A stretch of DNA of 64,000 nucleotides. It comes from Evansella vedderi. Its GTDB lineage: Bacteria > Bacillota > Bacilli > Bacillales > Salisediminibacteriaceae. The notes beneath the pieces were generated by a model that did not search any database, was not told the DNA's origin, and saw only the letters and a list, made by a program, of their open reading frames with translations. Location: contig NZ_JAUSUG010000023.1 of the NCBI RefSeq assembly GCF_030813435.1, positions 1 through 64,000 on the forward strand, given 5' to 3'. Positions 7,485 to 16,818 of this stretch are shown here, piece by piece. How positions within the stretch are numbered: the stretch's first letter is position 1; every line of letters begins with the position of its first letter. A program made the position numbers and the translations under genes.

Positions 7485-8122
7485 CTTAACATAGATCCTT
7501 AAGGTATGTAGACTACCATAGGGGTCTATTTTGCTTATTTAACCAAAATTCATTTACCTAATGAACAGAAAGTAGTGTTTAAGGTGGACATCGAGGACCG
7601 CCTTAGCTATAGATTAAATACCAATTTACAATAAAAACTTTATTTGATCACGCACTTTCCTCTCTATCTCAAATAGAGAGAATTCATAACCAATGTAGTT
7701 GTATTGGTCTTCGACAAATTGCAAACTAGATGCGAGTCTAGGTACTGCTATCCCTATCCTTTATCAATGTGATTTTTGAGGAGTGGTCGACAATTAAAAG
7801 GTAAACATTCAAAGAAAAATCACCCTATTGCCCGTTACAGCTAAGGGTGATTTTGCTATTCAAAATGTTTAATTTAAGTAAATTGTTTTAATAGCCTACT
7901 CCTAATAGTTATTTAGAATAAGAAGCAAGATCAAGGCAACAACCTCTAAATTTCTATAATGATTACTTATCTACTAGAGAAATAAGTTATGATCAATAAG
8001 GACTTTAAAGAATACTAGAGCAATCATAATGCAAAACTTAATTAGGTGAATAAAATTCACTGAACTGTATGAAAAGAGTCAAATAAGTAGGTAAAACAAC
8101 GTGCATTTATCGCACGTTGTTT
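7485..8122. other. Non-coding region with hairpins; candidate single-strand origin
   Basis: No credible gene lies in these 638 bp. A perfect 8-bp hairpin, CTCTCTAT-CTCAA-ATAGAGAG, is at 7660-7680, and CCAAT/ATTGG flank a short loop at 7691-7708. A terminator-like 11-bp stem is at 7816-7854. Hairpins downstream of a Rep gene are where single-strand origins or transfer origins are often found; this is inference. Confidence 0.4.
7816..7854. terminator. Rho-independent terminator candidate
   Basis: AAAATCACCCT (7816-7826) pairs with AGGGTGATTTT (7844-7854), giving an 11-bp stem with T residues at the 3' end on the plus strand and A residues on the 5' side. It can act in both directions. It is likely the end of the rep transcript. 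Confidence 0.65.
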
Positions 8123-8470
8123 TTATTCTTTTAAACGAATATCACAAGGTTCAATGACTAATGCAATATCTTCATATGTTAGAGTTGTATCTTGGACGAG
8201 CTCGTCTTTTAAAAAGCTTAGAAAACCTTCCTCATAAGACTTTAAATAGACTCTTGCAAGTTCGTTACCATCTTTGTCATAAAAGGCCACGGTGTCGTCT
8301 TGCTGAATTTCACGTATGCCAAACATAGGATAGTAAACAAGCTCCTCATCAAACTTAAACGGCTTCAGAGTTTGAATGAAACATTTAAAACAAGAGTGGA
8401 CTTTTCCTTCGTTTTTTGAACCTACAAAAGCTTCAGTAATGCTAGAGTTACAGAAATGACAAGTATACAT
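8123..8470 (-). CDS. Small protein with two CxxC zinc-ribbon motifs, unknown function
   Basis: This is a 115-aa protein. The N-terminus YTCHFC ... HSCFKC holds two CxxC pairs 22 residues apart, typical of a zinc ribbon or treble clef. The rest is acidic with no recognised family. The ATG at 8470 is chosen because AAGGAG lies 7-8 bases upstream; an upstream in-frame ATG would sit within that site. The gene is alone on the minus strand between the rep region and the cargo and diverges from the STAND gene. It could be a nucleic-acid-binding accessory factor, but nothing shows this directly. Confidence 0.6.
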   Translation of the reverse strand: MYTCHFCNSSITEAFVGSKNEGKVHSCFKCFIQTLKPFKFDEELVYYPMFGIREIQQDDTVAFYDKDGNELARVYLKSYEEGFLSFLKDELVQDTTLTYEDIALVIEPCDIRLKE

Positions 8471-9250
8471 AGATAATTCTCCTTCCAATTGTTTGGTTTT
8501 TTTTGGATGTTAGTTATTATTAAGATATGAGTAGAATGCAAACACCTCCTTTCAAGGTGGTAAAAATACATTAAGAAGATGTTTATTGTGATTTTTGTTC
8601 ATCACAATAGAAAGTATGAGGGGAAGGTTTTGAGGTTTAAAAAAAGCCATGTCTAATCGGTAGGATAAAAAGAGCAGAGAGAAATTTTATTTCCGTAGGA
8701 CTCCTCCGTTTTCCCCGAAGGGGGAAATTCTTGAATAAATGCCAGAATTGTAATGTTATTTCACTCCATAATTGGCATACCCGGGGCTCAAATTTTACAA
8801 GACAATAAAATCACTAATACCTAGTAGGGTCAGAAAATTTTTATAATTTTCCCTTTTTATATTAGATTTACTAGTTGTACAAAAAAACTTTACATATATA
8901 GACAAAAATATCAAAATGAGAAATTAAAAAGAATTCTCTTTATTAAAGAGAGGCAGCAGAGGAATAAGAATTGGTTTTGAGCCAAATCTTAATGACACTG
9001 CTGTTTTTTAAATCTCAGAATAAATCTCCAAATATCAAAAGTAGTTTTGTTATTTTATTACTTAACTTTAGACAAGGATTCACTTAATATGTTCAGTTCA
9101 CTAATGTCTCCTACTGAAAGCAAATGTGACTATTGGAAAAAATTATGTGGTTTAGTAGAATAAATGAGAGAGAATTGTAAATGAAAGAAAATAAAGTATA
9201 GGGAAAAAATAATAGAATATACGCCAAGTTTGAATAGGGGGCAAATATAA
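8471..9250. other. 780-bp non-coding region with dyads and a terminator
   Basis: This divergent spacer lies between the zinc-ribbon gene and the STAND NTPase gene. It contains a perfect 8-bp dyad ATTGTGAT-N8-ATCACAAT (8585-8608), a GC-rich hairpin TTCCCC/GGGGAA near 8710-8728 and a plus-strand terminator-like stem CAGCAG/CTGCTG with a TTTTTT run ending near 9010. A terminator without a gene before it raises the possibility of a small RNA. No open frame is convincing. Confidence 0.45.
8950..9010 (+). terminator. Terminator-like hairpin upstream of the STAND gene
   Basis: GCAGCAG near 8952 pairs with CTGCTG near 8998 and is followed by TTTTTTA. The inner part pairs more weakly (TTGG/CCAA). It lies 240 bp before the STAND gene with no protein gene upstream on this strand. 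Confidence 0.5.
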
Positions 9251-12200
9251 ATGTTTGAAATTGAGGGTAGAGATATTAGTGAATTGAGTGACAGTGATTT
9301 AAGGTCGCTTATCGGACTTCTTTGTGAGGCCGAACTCCGTTCTATGAATTTACCAACAGCAGGTGTTACATGGGGTGGTCACCAAAATGCGAAAGACGGA
9401 GGAATTGATGTACGAGTTGAATTGACAGCTTCAGTTCATAGTGACGGGTTTATTCCTCGTTCTAACACAGGATATCAGGTTAAAAAGCCGGATATGCCTC
9501 GCAGTGCTATTTTTAAAGAGATGATGGTAAATGGTGAGCCGAAACAAGTTATTAAGGATTTAATAGCTTTAAATGGTGCATATATTATTGTAAGTAGTCA
9601 AGGGTCAACTGCTGACTCTGCTTTAAAAGATAGAAAAGATGCAATGCAGGAAGTGGTTGATAACTTTTCAAATACGACTAATTTTAAAGTCGATTTTTAC
9701 GATCGTGAGCGAATAGCTGGATGGGTGCGAAGCTTTCCTGCTCTAAGTATCTGGGTAAGGGAAAAAATTGGAAGGCCAATTAAGGGGTGGAGGACTTTTG
9801 GGAATTGGGCCCGTACTCCTGGGGGGCTTAAAGAAGAATACATTCAAGATGAACAAATACGTCTATACAGCAGTGGTAATACCCACTTCGATGGGTTATC
9901 TGCTTTAGAAGGATTAAATAAACTAAGATCAATTCTAGAAAGGCCAAAGTCGAATATTCGTTTAGTCGGTCTCTCGGGTGTTGGAAAAACTAGATTAGTA
10001 CAAGCCTTATTTGATGATAGAATTGGCAATAGCCCATTAAATCCCTCTACTGTTTTTTATACAGATATAAGTGATGGGCCTAATCCTGATCCATGTACTC
10101 TTGCTCAGCGTTTAGTAGATTTAAATAGTCATGCTACTCTTATTGTCGATAATTGCCCACCAGACTTACATAATCGTTTAGTAGCAGTAGGGGGAGAACC
10201 TAATAGTTTAATAAGCATAGTTACTGTTGAATATGATGTTCGGGAGGACCAACCTGAAGAAACTGAAGTTTTTCGCTTAGAGCCAGCATCTAAAGAGTTA
10301 ATTAGTCATATTTTAAAGTTACGCTTTTCTCATTTAAGTGATGTAAATGCTAGTACTATAGCAGAATTCTCAGGAGGAAATGCACGTATTGCGATAGCTT
10401 TAGCCAATACTGTTAAAAGAGGAGAGAACCTTACGGGGTTAAGAGATAATGTTCTTTTTAATAGATTATTTGAACAAAGAAATGAACCCAATATCCGTTT
10501 ATTACAAGCTGCTGAAGTTTGTTCATTGGTTTACTCATTTGATAGTTCAATAGATGAAACAGAAAGTAATGAGCTATGTACATTAGGGTCATTAGTTGGA
10601 ATGTCAAAACAACAAATTTATGAAAATGTGAGTGAACTGAGACGTCGTGATCTTGTGCAAAAGAGAAGCATATGGAGAGCAGTTCTGCCTCATGCAATAG
10701 CAAATAAGCTTGCACAAAGGGCTCTTGAAAATATACCTATTAATATTATCTGTAATAGGTTTGAAAACAGAGAAAATGAAAGATTATTAAAATCTTTCTC
10801 AAGAAGGTTAAGCTTTCTACACGATTCTGAGGAAGCAAAAGAAATTTCAAATAGATGGCTGAAAGAAGGAGGACTTTTGGGCAGTGTTAGTAATTTAAAT
10901 GAGCTTGGTATTAGTCTTCTCAAAAACATTGCTCCAGTAAATCCAGAATTAGTTCTTACTTCTATTGAAAAGGTTCTACTTTTAGAAGAAGCGAATACCT
11001 TCTTTTCTCGTGATAACCCTAAGTATATTGAGTTCACCAGGCTTCTTTGCTCTATTGCGTATGATAAAAATTACTTTGAGAGATCTGCTAGTTTGCTTTG
11101 CCGGTTTGCACTATCTGAAAGACCAAAAGAAAATGTTAACTCAATTAGAAGAATGGTGAAGACACTATTCCATATATACTTGTCTGGTACAAAAGCCGCA
11201 CCTGAACAAAGACTGAAGGTAATTGACAAATTGGTGACATCTAAATTTCACGATGAGATGGAACTAGGTCTTTTATTGTTAGGGGCTGCACTAAAAACTG
11301 ATAGTTTTATTTCCGATCATTATTTTGAGTTTGGAGCGCACTCTAGAGATTATGGACTTCAACCTACTACTATGAAGGAAATACAGCATTGGTATAGGGT
11401 TTTTATCCAATATTCTCTAAAACTTATTATGAATCAAAGTCCAGTTTCAGATAAAGTAAAAGTAATTCTCGGGAGGAAATTTGGTAGGTTATGGCTTAAA
11501 ACACGTTTGTATGATGAACTTGAACTTTGTGCAAATAAAATATCTGAAAAAGGTTTTTGGGGTGAAGCATGGGTAGCTGTTAAATCTATTAAGAAACGGA
11601 ACCAAGAATCTTTGGATTCAAGTATTGAATCACGCTTAGGTAAATTAGATCAAATTCTAAAACCAACAAGTTTAATTGAACATGTAAGACTTTATGTTTT
11701 ATCTGAAGATTCTTTTGCTTTAGTCGATACTTTTGATGAAAATAATAGCGATGATGAAGATATTAAAATTGAGGATAATGCAAAATCTTTAGGTATCGAA
11801 GTTGGATCCAATCAAGAGATTTTAAAGGAATTATTGCCTGAAATTTTATGTTGTAATAACTGGGTGATGTTTAATTTTGGCCAGGGATTGGTAGAGGGAA
11901 CATTGAGTTCTAAATTGATCTGGGAGGAATTTATAAGCCAATTACCTACTCTAGAAAGAACAAGTATAAACTATCAAGTAATTCGAGGTTTTTTAAATGC
12001 ACTATCAAAGAGTAATCCAATTCTTTGTAACAGAATTTTAGATGATGCTTTGACGAACAAAATTATAGCAGAAGTATTTCCTTTGTTACAGACAAGTATT
12101 GAAATTAATGAAAGCGGTGTGAATAGGTTAATTAATTCGCTTGAATATGGTCATGCACCAATTTGGCAATATAGTAATTTAGGTTATGGCACAGCACGTG

Positions 12201-13057
12201 AAACTATTAATGATGTTGACTTTTATAATTTGATAAAGTTAATTTCTTCCCAACCTCAGGGTTTAGAAGTAGCTATTGACATACTTCATATGAGACTTCA
12301 TGGACAAAAAAAGAAAGGTCAATATAATAAAACAATAATTGGATTGGGGCAAGAGTTGCTTTCTATGTATGAATTTCAAAGAAAGACTTCCAGAAACGAC
12401 AGAAGTGATTATGAACTATCGCAAATTATTAAAGCCTGTTATGTTACTGAATGTGCCAAAAAGAATGCGGAAATCCTAGGAGAAAAATTAATAAAGGGTT
12501 TTAATAATTATGATATTTACTCTTGGGACTATATTCAAGTATTAGAAGCTCTGGCTGATACTCAACCAATAGCTTTTCTTGAGACATTTGTAGAAAGTAA
12601 AGAAGGTAGAGAAATAGATATGTTATTTCGTGATGAGATACGAACCAGGGCGAATCCAATTTCTAAAATTAATGAGGAAGTTATTATTGAATGGTGCGAA
12701 GCTAATCCTAAAACAAGATATTTATCATTGGCGAGAATAATTATGCCTTATTGCACTTGTAAAAGTGATAATAGTTTACAATGGACGCCTTTAGCATTAA
12801 AGGTCATTGATAAGTCCAATGAGCCTATCGAAATATTAGAAACTTTTAGTTATTCTTTTTTTCCAATGTCTTGGAGTGGGTCTCTAGCAGCTGTAATGGA
12901 AAAACGTTTAACTTTAATTGATGAGTTAAAGGTACATCCTGATAGAGCTGTAGTGAATTGGGCGACCAAACAACAATTAGTATTAGAGGGCGCAATTAGA
13001 CAAGAGCGTGAGAAAGAATTAAATGAAGAAAGAAGAAGAAATGAGCGATTTGAATAG
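9251..13057 (+). CDS. Nuclease-STAND NTPase, Avs-like antiphage protein
   Basis: This 1268-aa cytoplasmic protein has three parts. Residues 1-165 look like an Mrr/PD-(D/E)xK nuclease: GGID with Asp53 and YQVKK with Gln76-x-Lys78. Residues 225-420 are a STAND P-loop NTPase with Walker A GLSGVGKT at 240-247, Walker B LIVD at 297-300 and SGGNARIAIA near 375. The remaining 850 residues are helical and repeat-like, probably the sensor. This effector-NTPase-sensor order is that of AVAST (Avs) proteins, which recognise conserved phage proteins and then cut DNA. The ribosome site is GGGGG 9 bases upstream. It is a single-gene unit in the defence cargo. The match to a specific Avs type is not certain; the sensor seems divergent. 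Confidence 0.75.
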   Translation: MFEIEGRDISELSDSDLRSLIGLLCEAELRSMNLPTAGVTWGGHQNAKDGGIDVRVELTASVHSDGFIPRSNTGYQVKKPDMPRSAIFKEMMVNGEPKQVIKDLIALNGAYIIVSSQGSTADSALKDRKDAMQEVVDNFSNTTNFKVDFYDRERIAGWVRSFPALSIWVREKIGRPIKGWRTFGNWARTPGGLKEEYIQDEQIRLYSSGNTHFDGLSALEGLNKLRSILERPKSNIRLVGLSGVGKTRLVQALFDDRIGNSPLNPSTVFYTDISDGPNPDPCTLAQRLVDLNSHATLIVDNCPPDLHNRLVAVGGEPNSLISIVTVEYDVREDQPEETEVFRLEPASKELISHILKLRFSHLSDVNASTIAEFSGGNARIAIALANTVKRGENLTGLRDNVLFNRLFEQRNEPNIRLLQAAEVCSLVYSFDSSIDETESNELCTLGSLVGMSKQQIYENVSELRRRDLVQKRSIWRAVLPHAIANKLAQRALENIPINIICNRFENRENERLLKSFSRRLSFLHDSEEAKEISNRWLKEGGLLGSVSNLNELGISLLKNIAPVNPELVLTSIEKVLLLEEANTFFSRDNPKYIEFTRLLCSIAYDKNYFERSASLLCRFALSERPKENVNSIRRMVKTLFHIYLSGTKAAPEQRLKVIDKLVTSKFHDEMELGLLLLGAALKTDSFISDHYFEFGAHSRDYGLQPTTMKEIQHWYRVFIQYSLKLIMNQSPVSDKVKVILGRKFGRLWLKTRLYDELELCANKISEKGFWGEAWVAVKSIKKRNQESLDSSIESRLGKLDQILKPTSLIEHVRLYVLSEDSFALVDTFDENNSDDEDIKIEDNAKSLGIEVGSNQEILKELLPEILCCNNWVMFNFGQGLVEGTLSSKLIWEEFISQLPTLERTSINYQVIRGFLNALSKSNPILCNRILDDALTNKIIAEVFPLLQTSIEINESGVNRLINSLEYGHAPIWQYSNLGYGTARETINDVDFYNLIKLISSQPQGLEVAIDILHMRLHGQKKKGQYNKTIIGLGQELLSMYEFQRKTSRNDRSDYELSQIIKACYVTECAKKNAEILGEKLIKGFNNYDIYSWDYIQVLEALADTQPIAFLETFVESKEGREIDMLFRDEIRTRANPISKINEEVIIEWCEANPKTRYLSLARIIMPYCTCKSDNSLQWTPLALKVIDKSNEPIEILETFSYSFFPMSWSGSLAAVMEKRLTLIDELKVHPDRAVVNWATKQQLVLEGAIRQEREKELNEERRRNERFE

Positions 13058-13516
13058 TCTTTGAGAAGTAGAAACTTTGTCAATAAAAAAACTCTATTCA
13101 TTGTTACTAATAAGGCTTGTGAAGCACAGAGAAGGGCTGCCATTTGTTTATTTCGCTAAAAAAACATAAGAGTCGCCCACTCGCTTCCTATTTCCTAACA
13201 TATTAGAGTACAATACATTCAAATGTCAAAATAGCCTTGTTCATATAGCTAATGTGAAATTATAAAATGTATATTATATATGATTTGCAATTTTTTATCC
13301 AGTTAGTCTTCGATAACTAACACTTCTCATATGCTTTTTATAGTTCATCCAAGATGACAATAACATAATCAATAGAGGAGAATTTAAAATAGGTATTTTG
13401 GAAAAGTATTTACATTTAAAAATATTAGGTTCATACCGTTGTACATTCTTTTGGTATAATGGACCTAATAAAATATGTTGATGTTTTAATTAGTTTTTAT
13501 CAAAGGAGAAATATGA
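13058..13516. other. Spacer with hsd promoter
   Basis: No gene is seen in this 459-bp AT-rich gap. An extended -10 element, TTGGTATAAT (13451-13460), is 57 bp before hsdM and probably drives the hsdMSR operon. It has no clear -35 hexamer at the right distance. Confidence 0.5.
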
Positions 13517-15619
13517 ATGGAAAACATAGAGAGTATTGAAAAACGATTATGGGAAGCGGCCGATGATTTACGTGCTAATTCGAAGTTAACTTCTACCGAA
13601 TATTACATGCCTGTTTTGGGACTTATTTTCTTACGGCATGCCTTTAACCGATATTTAAAGGTTGAAGCAGAGATCAAAAAATCTTTACCATCTAGAGGTG
13701 GAGTAACACGCCAAATTACCAGGGAAGACTTTTTAAGTAAAAATGCATTGTTCCTACAGGAAAATGCTCGTTTTGACTATTTAATAAACTTGCCAGAGGA
13801 TCGAGATCGTGGGCAAGCAATTATAGAAGCTATGGATGCAATAGAAGAGGATTATGATGACTTAAAAGGGGTTTTACCTAAAGATTATCATATATTTGAG
13901 AATGATTTACTTACTAGACTATTAAAGGTATTTAATGATGAAGCTCTAAATGAAGTAAATGGTGACGTATTTGGACGTATATACGAATATTTCATCATGA
14001 AATTTGCCCTACAAGGGGCACAAGACAATGGAGAATTCTTTACTCCAGTTTCACTTGTTCAAATGATCGTAAATACTATTGAACCTGACCACGGCATTGT
14101 TCTTGACCCTGCATGTGGCTCCGGGGGGATGTTTGTACAAACAAGCCATTTCTTAGATGAACACGGACAAAATGCAAACTCTGCTGTTACATTCTATGGA
14201 CAAGAAAAGACATCTACAACAATACGATTAGCAAAAATGAATTTAGCAGTACATGGGTTAGAAGGAAAAATTGCGGAGGCCAATACATTTTATGAAGATC
14301 AACATGAGTTGTTAGGTAAATGTAACTTTGTAATGGCGAACCCGCCGTTTAATGTTGATAAAGTAGATGCTGAGAAAGTAAAAACAGATCCACGATTACC
14401 TTTTGGATTACCGGGAGTAAGCAAGAGTAATGAAGTTAATAATGGTAACTATCTGTGGATGTCTTACTTTTATAGTTATTTAAATGATAAGGGTCGTTCT
14501 GGGTTTGTAATGTCATCACAAGCCTCAAGTTCTGGTGGTGGTGATAGGGATGTAAGGAGAAAAATTATTGAAACAGGTCATGTTGATATAATGATTTCTA
14601 TAAGAGGTAATTTTTTCTATACCCGCACGGTACCTTGCGAGCTATGGTTTTATGATAAAGGAAAACCAAAACATATGAAAAATAAAGTTCTTATGATTGA
14701 TGCTAAGAATATTTATAGGAAAGTAACCCGGAAGGTGTTCGACTTCTCACCAGAACAACTTAAGAACTTGACAGCAATCACTTGGCTATATAGAGGACAG
14801 GAAGAGAGATATTTAAATCTTATAAAAGATTATTTTAATAAGGTAATCTTTAGCATTAAGGCACTTCCAAGCGTGTTAAATGAATTTGAGATTTCGTACT
14901 CCCCACTTATCTCAAGATTAAGTACTTTTTCAAGCCTTGTCTATGACAGTAAAGAGGTAGATGATAGTAATAAAATAGCATTTACCAACAAGATAGAAGA
15001 GATAAATATAGCTACCAAAGCTTTTAAAGAAACTTATGCTAAGTTAATGCAAGAACTTGTTAAATGGGAAGAAAAATTAGGGGAATTAGGGAGCGATACC
15101 AATAGTTCGCAATTAAAGCTTTCAAAAATAATGGAGCCTATTTCAGTTGATATTAAAAAATTGTCAAAGCAAGTCGATGATAATTATAAAATACTAATGC
15201 GTACATTTGAGTTTGTTGAAAAGGAAATTAAGGCAAAGTTAGTTGATGCAGACTGGAAAAGTCGTGCTATAAATAAACAATTAAAAGAACTTAATTCACG
15301 TAAAAGTAATTCTACAGAAGAATTAAAACAAGTAAATTACTTCTTGCGTCAAATAAATTGGCTGCAATCTAAGTTTCCTAATGCAAAATATCAGGATATA
15401 GAAGGATTAGTTAAGTTAGTTGATCAATTAGAGATGGAGAAACAAGATTGGAGCTTAAATCCAGGACGTTATGTTGGCGTTGCACCAGAACAGGTTGACG
15501 ATGAGTTTGATTTTGATGAGGTAATGAATGATATTCACTTGGAATTAAAAGGGTTGAATGATGAGGCGGAAGAGTTAGCAAAAATTATTCAATTAAATTT
15601 CAAGGAGCTAGGATTATGA
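13517..15619 (+). CDS. hsdM: Type I restriction-modification methyltransferase subunit HsdM
   Basis: This 700-aa N6-adenine methyltransferase is the core modification subunit. The helical N-terminal HsdM domain covers about residues 1-130. The AdoMet-binding motif DPACGSGG starts at Asp197 and the catalytic motif IV NPPF at Asn275. The C-terminal 250 residues are coiled-coil-like and make the protein longer than classical HsdM (about 500-530 aa); this longer form occurs in many Firmicutes. It needs HsdS for DNA recognition. AAGGAG lies 10 bases before the ATG. Its stop overlaps the hsdS start by 4 bases (ATGA), showing translational coupling. Confidence 0.95.
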   Translation: MENIESIEKRLWEAADDLRANSKLTSTEYYMPVLGLIFLRHAFNRYLKVEAEIKKSLPSRGGVTRQITREDFLSKNALFLQENARFDYLINLPEDRDRGQAIIEAMDAIEEDYDDLKGVLPKDYHIFENDLLTRLLKVFNDEALNEVNGDVFGRIYEYFIMKFALQGAQDNGEFFTPVSLVQMIVNTIEPDHGIVLDPACGSGGMFVQTSHFLDEHGQNANSAVTFYGQEKTSTTIRLAKMNLAVHGLEGKIAEANTFYEDQHELLGKCNFVMANPPFNVDKVDAEKVKTDPRLPFGLPGVSKSNEVNNGNYLWMSYFYSYLNDKGRSGFVMSSQASSSGGGDRDVRRKIIETGHVDIMISIRGNFFYTRTVPCELWFYDKGKPKHMKNKVLMIDAKNIYRKVTRKVFDFSPEQLKNLTAITWLYRGQEERYLNLIKDYFNKVIFSIKALPSVLNEFEISYSPLISRLSTFSSLVYDSKEVDDSNKIAFTNKIEEINIATKAFKETYAKLMQELVKWEEKLGELGSDTNSSQLKLSKIMEPISVDIKKLSKQVDDNYKILMRTFEFVEKEIKAKLVDADWKSRAINKQLKELNSRKSNSTEELKQVNYFLRQINWLQSKFPNAKYQDIEGLVKLVDQLEMEKQDWSLNPGRYVGVAPEQVDDEFDFDEVMNDIHLELKGLNDEAEELAKIIQLNFKELGL

Positions 15620-16818
15620 AAAGAATAACTATTGGAGAAATAGCTGACGTAAAAGGTGGCAAACGTCTCCCAAAGGGAAAAGATGTACAAGATGAAGTAA
15701 CAGAACATCCATATATTAGGGTGGTGGACTTAGGTGAATATGGCGTAAACTTACAGACAATAAAATATATTACTAAGGATGTTCATGAACAGATAAAAAA
15801 ATATACCATTACTTCAAATGATATCTATATAAGTATTGCTGGAACAATAGGAAGAGTAGGAATTGTACCACAACATTTGTCAAATGCGAATTTAACTGAA
15901 AATGCAGCGAAAATTGTCATTAAAGACAAAAGGGTAAATCATAAATACCTGATGTACTTTTTAAAGAGTCCTTTGGGTCAAGGTCAAATAGCAAGTAAAA
16001 CAGGTGGTACATCTCAACCCAAATTAGCTCTTTTTAGGATAAAAGAAATTGAATTTTTATTACCGGACTTAACAACTCAGGATAAAATAGTTTTTTTTCT
16101 TTCAGCATATGATGAATTAATAGAGAATAACTTGCGCAGAATTACACTTTTAGAAAAGTCAGTACATTTATTGTTTAATGAATGGTTTATTAAGTTAAGA
16201 TTTCCTGGATATGAACATTCACAGATTACTGACGGCGTTCCAAATGGTTGGGAAAAAATTAGTGCAACAAGTATTATGGAAATCAATCCAAAAACAATCG
16301 TGGTAAAAGATAATATTAATAAATATGTAGAAATGGCAGCATTATCTGAAAACTCTATGGTTATAACAGAAGCCGGTAAAAGAGAAGGAAATAGTGGTTC
16401 AAAATTTCAAAATCACGATACTCTTTTTGCAAGAATAACACCATGTTTAGAAAATGGGAAAACTGGTTATGTTAATTTTCTTTCTGAAAATGAAACAGCG
16501 ATTGGTTCTACTGAGTTTATTGTTTTAAGGGCAAAAGGTATACCTCCGGAGTTTGTTTACTGTTTAGCTAGAACATATAGTTTTCGAGAAAATGCTATTA
16601 AGAGTATGATAGGTTCTTCAGGAAGGCAAAGAGTACATGTAAGTTGTTTTGACGATTTTCTAACTTTAAAACCTACTGATACAATCTTGGAAATGTTTAG
16701 TGAACTTGCTAATCCAATTTTTAATCAAATAAAAACTTTAACATTAATAAACCAGAAATTAAGAAAAACACGTGATTTATTACTGCCGAAACTGATGAAC
16801 GGGGAGGTTAAAGTATGA
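15616..16818 (+). CDS. hsdS: Type I restriction-modification specificity subunit HsdS
   Basis: This 400-aa protein has two target recognition domains separated by conserved helices. The first half (1-180) begins with TIGEIADVKGGKRLPKG and ends in a LPDLTTQDKIVFFLSAYDEL helix; the second half ends in a LRKTRDLLLPKLMNGEV helix. This two-TRD layout implies recognition of a bipartite asymmetric site, each TRD reading one half. The site cannot be predicted from the sequence. It overlaps hsdM and hsdR by 4 bases each, so the three are made as one unit. Full length and without internal stops, it should be functional. Confidence 0.95.
   Translation: MKRITIGEIADVKGGKRLPKGKDVQDEVTEHPYIRVVDLGEYGVNLQTIKYITKDVHEQIKKYTITSNDIYISIAGTIGRVGIVPQHLSNANLTENAAKIVIKDKRVNHKYLMYFLKSPLGQGQIASKTGGTSQPKLALFRIKEIEFLLPDLTTQDKIVFFLSAYDELIENNLRRITLLEKSVHLLFNEWFIKLRFPGYEHSQITDGVPNGWEKISATSIMEINPKTIVVKDNINKYVEMAALSENSMVITEAGKREGNSGSKFQNHDTLFARITPCLENGKTGYVNFLSENETAIGSTEFIVLRAKGIPPEFVYCLARTYSFRENAIKSMIGSSGRQRVHVSCFDDFLTLKPTDTILEMFSELANPIFNQIKTLTLINQKLRKTRDLLLPKLMNGEVKV

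Noticed and set aside
12850-13143. Minus-strand open frame at the end of the STAND gene
   Set aside because: It mirrors the coding strand, has no ribosome site and no family features.
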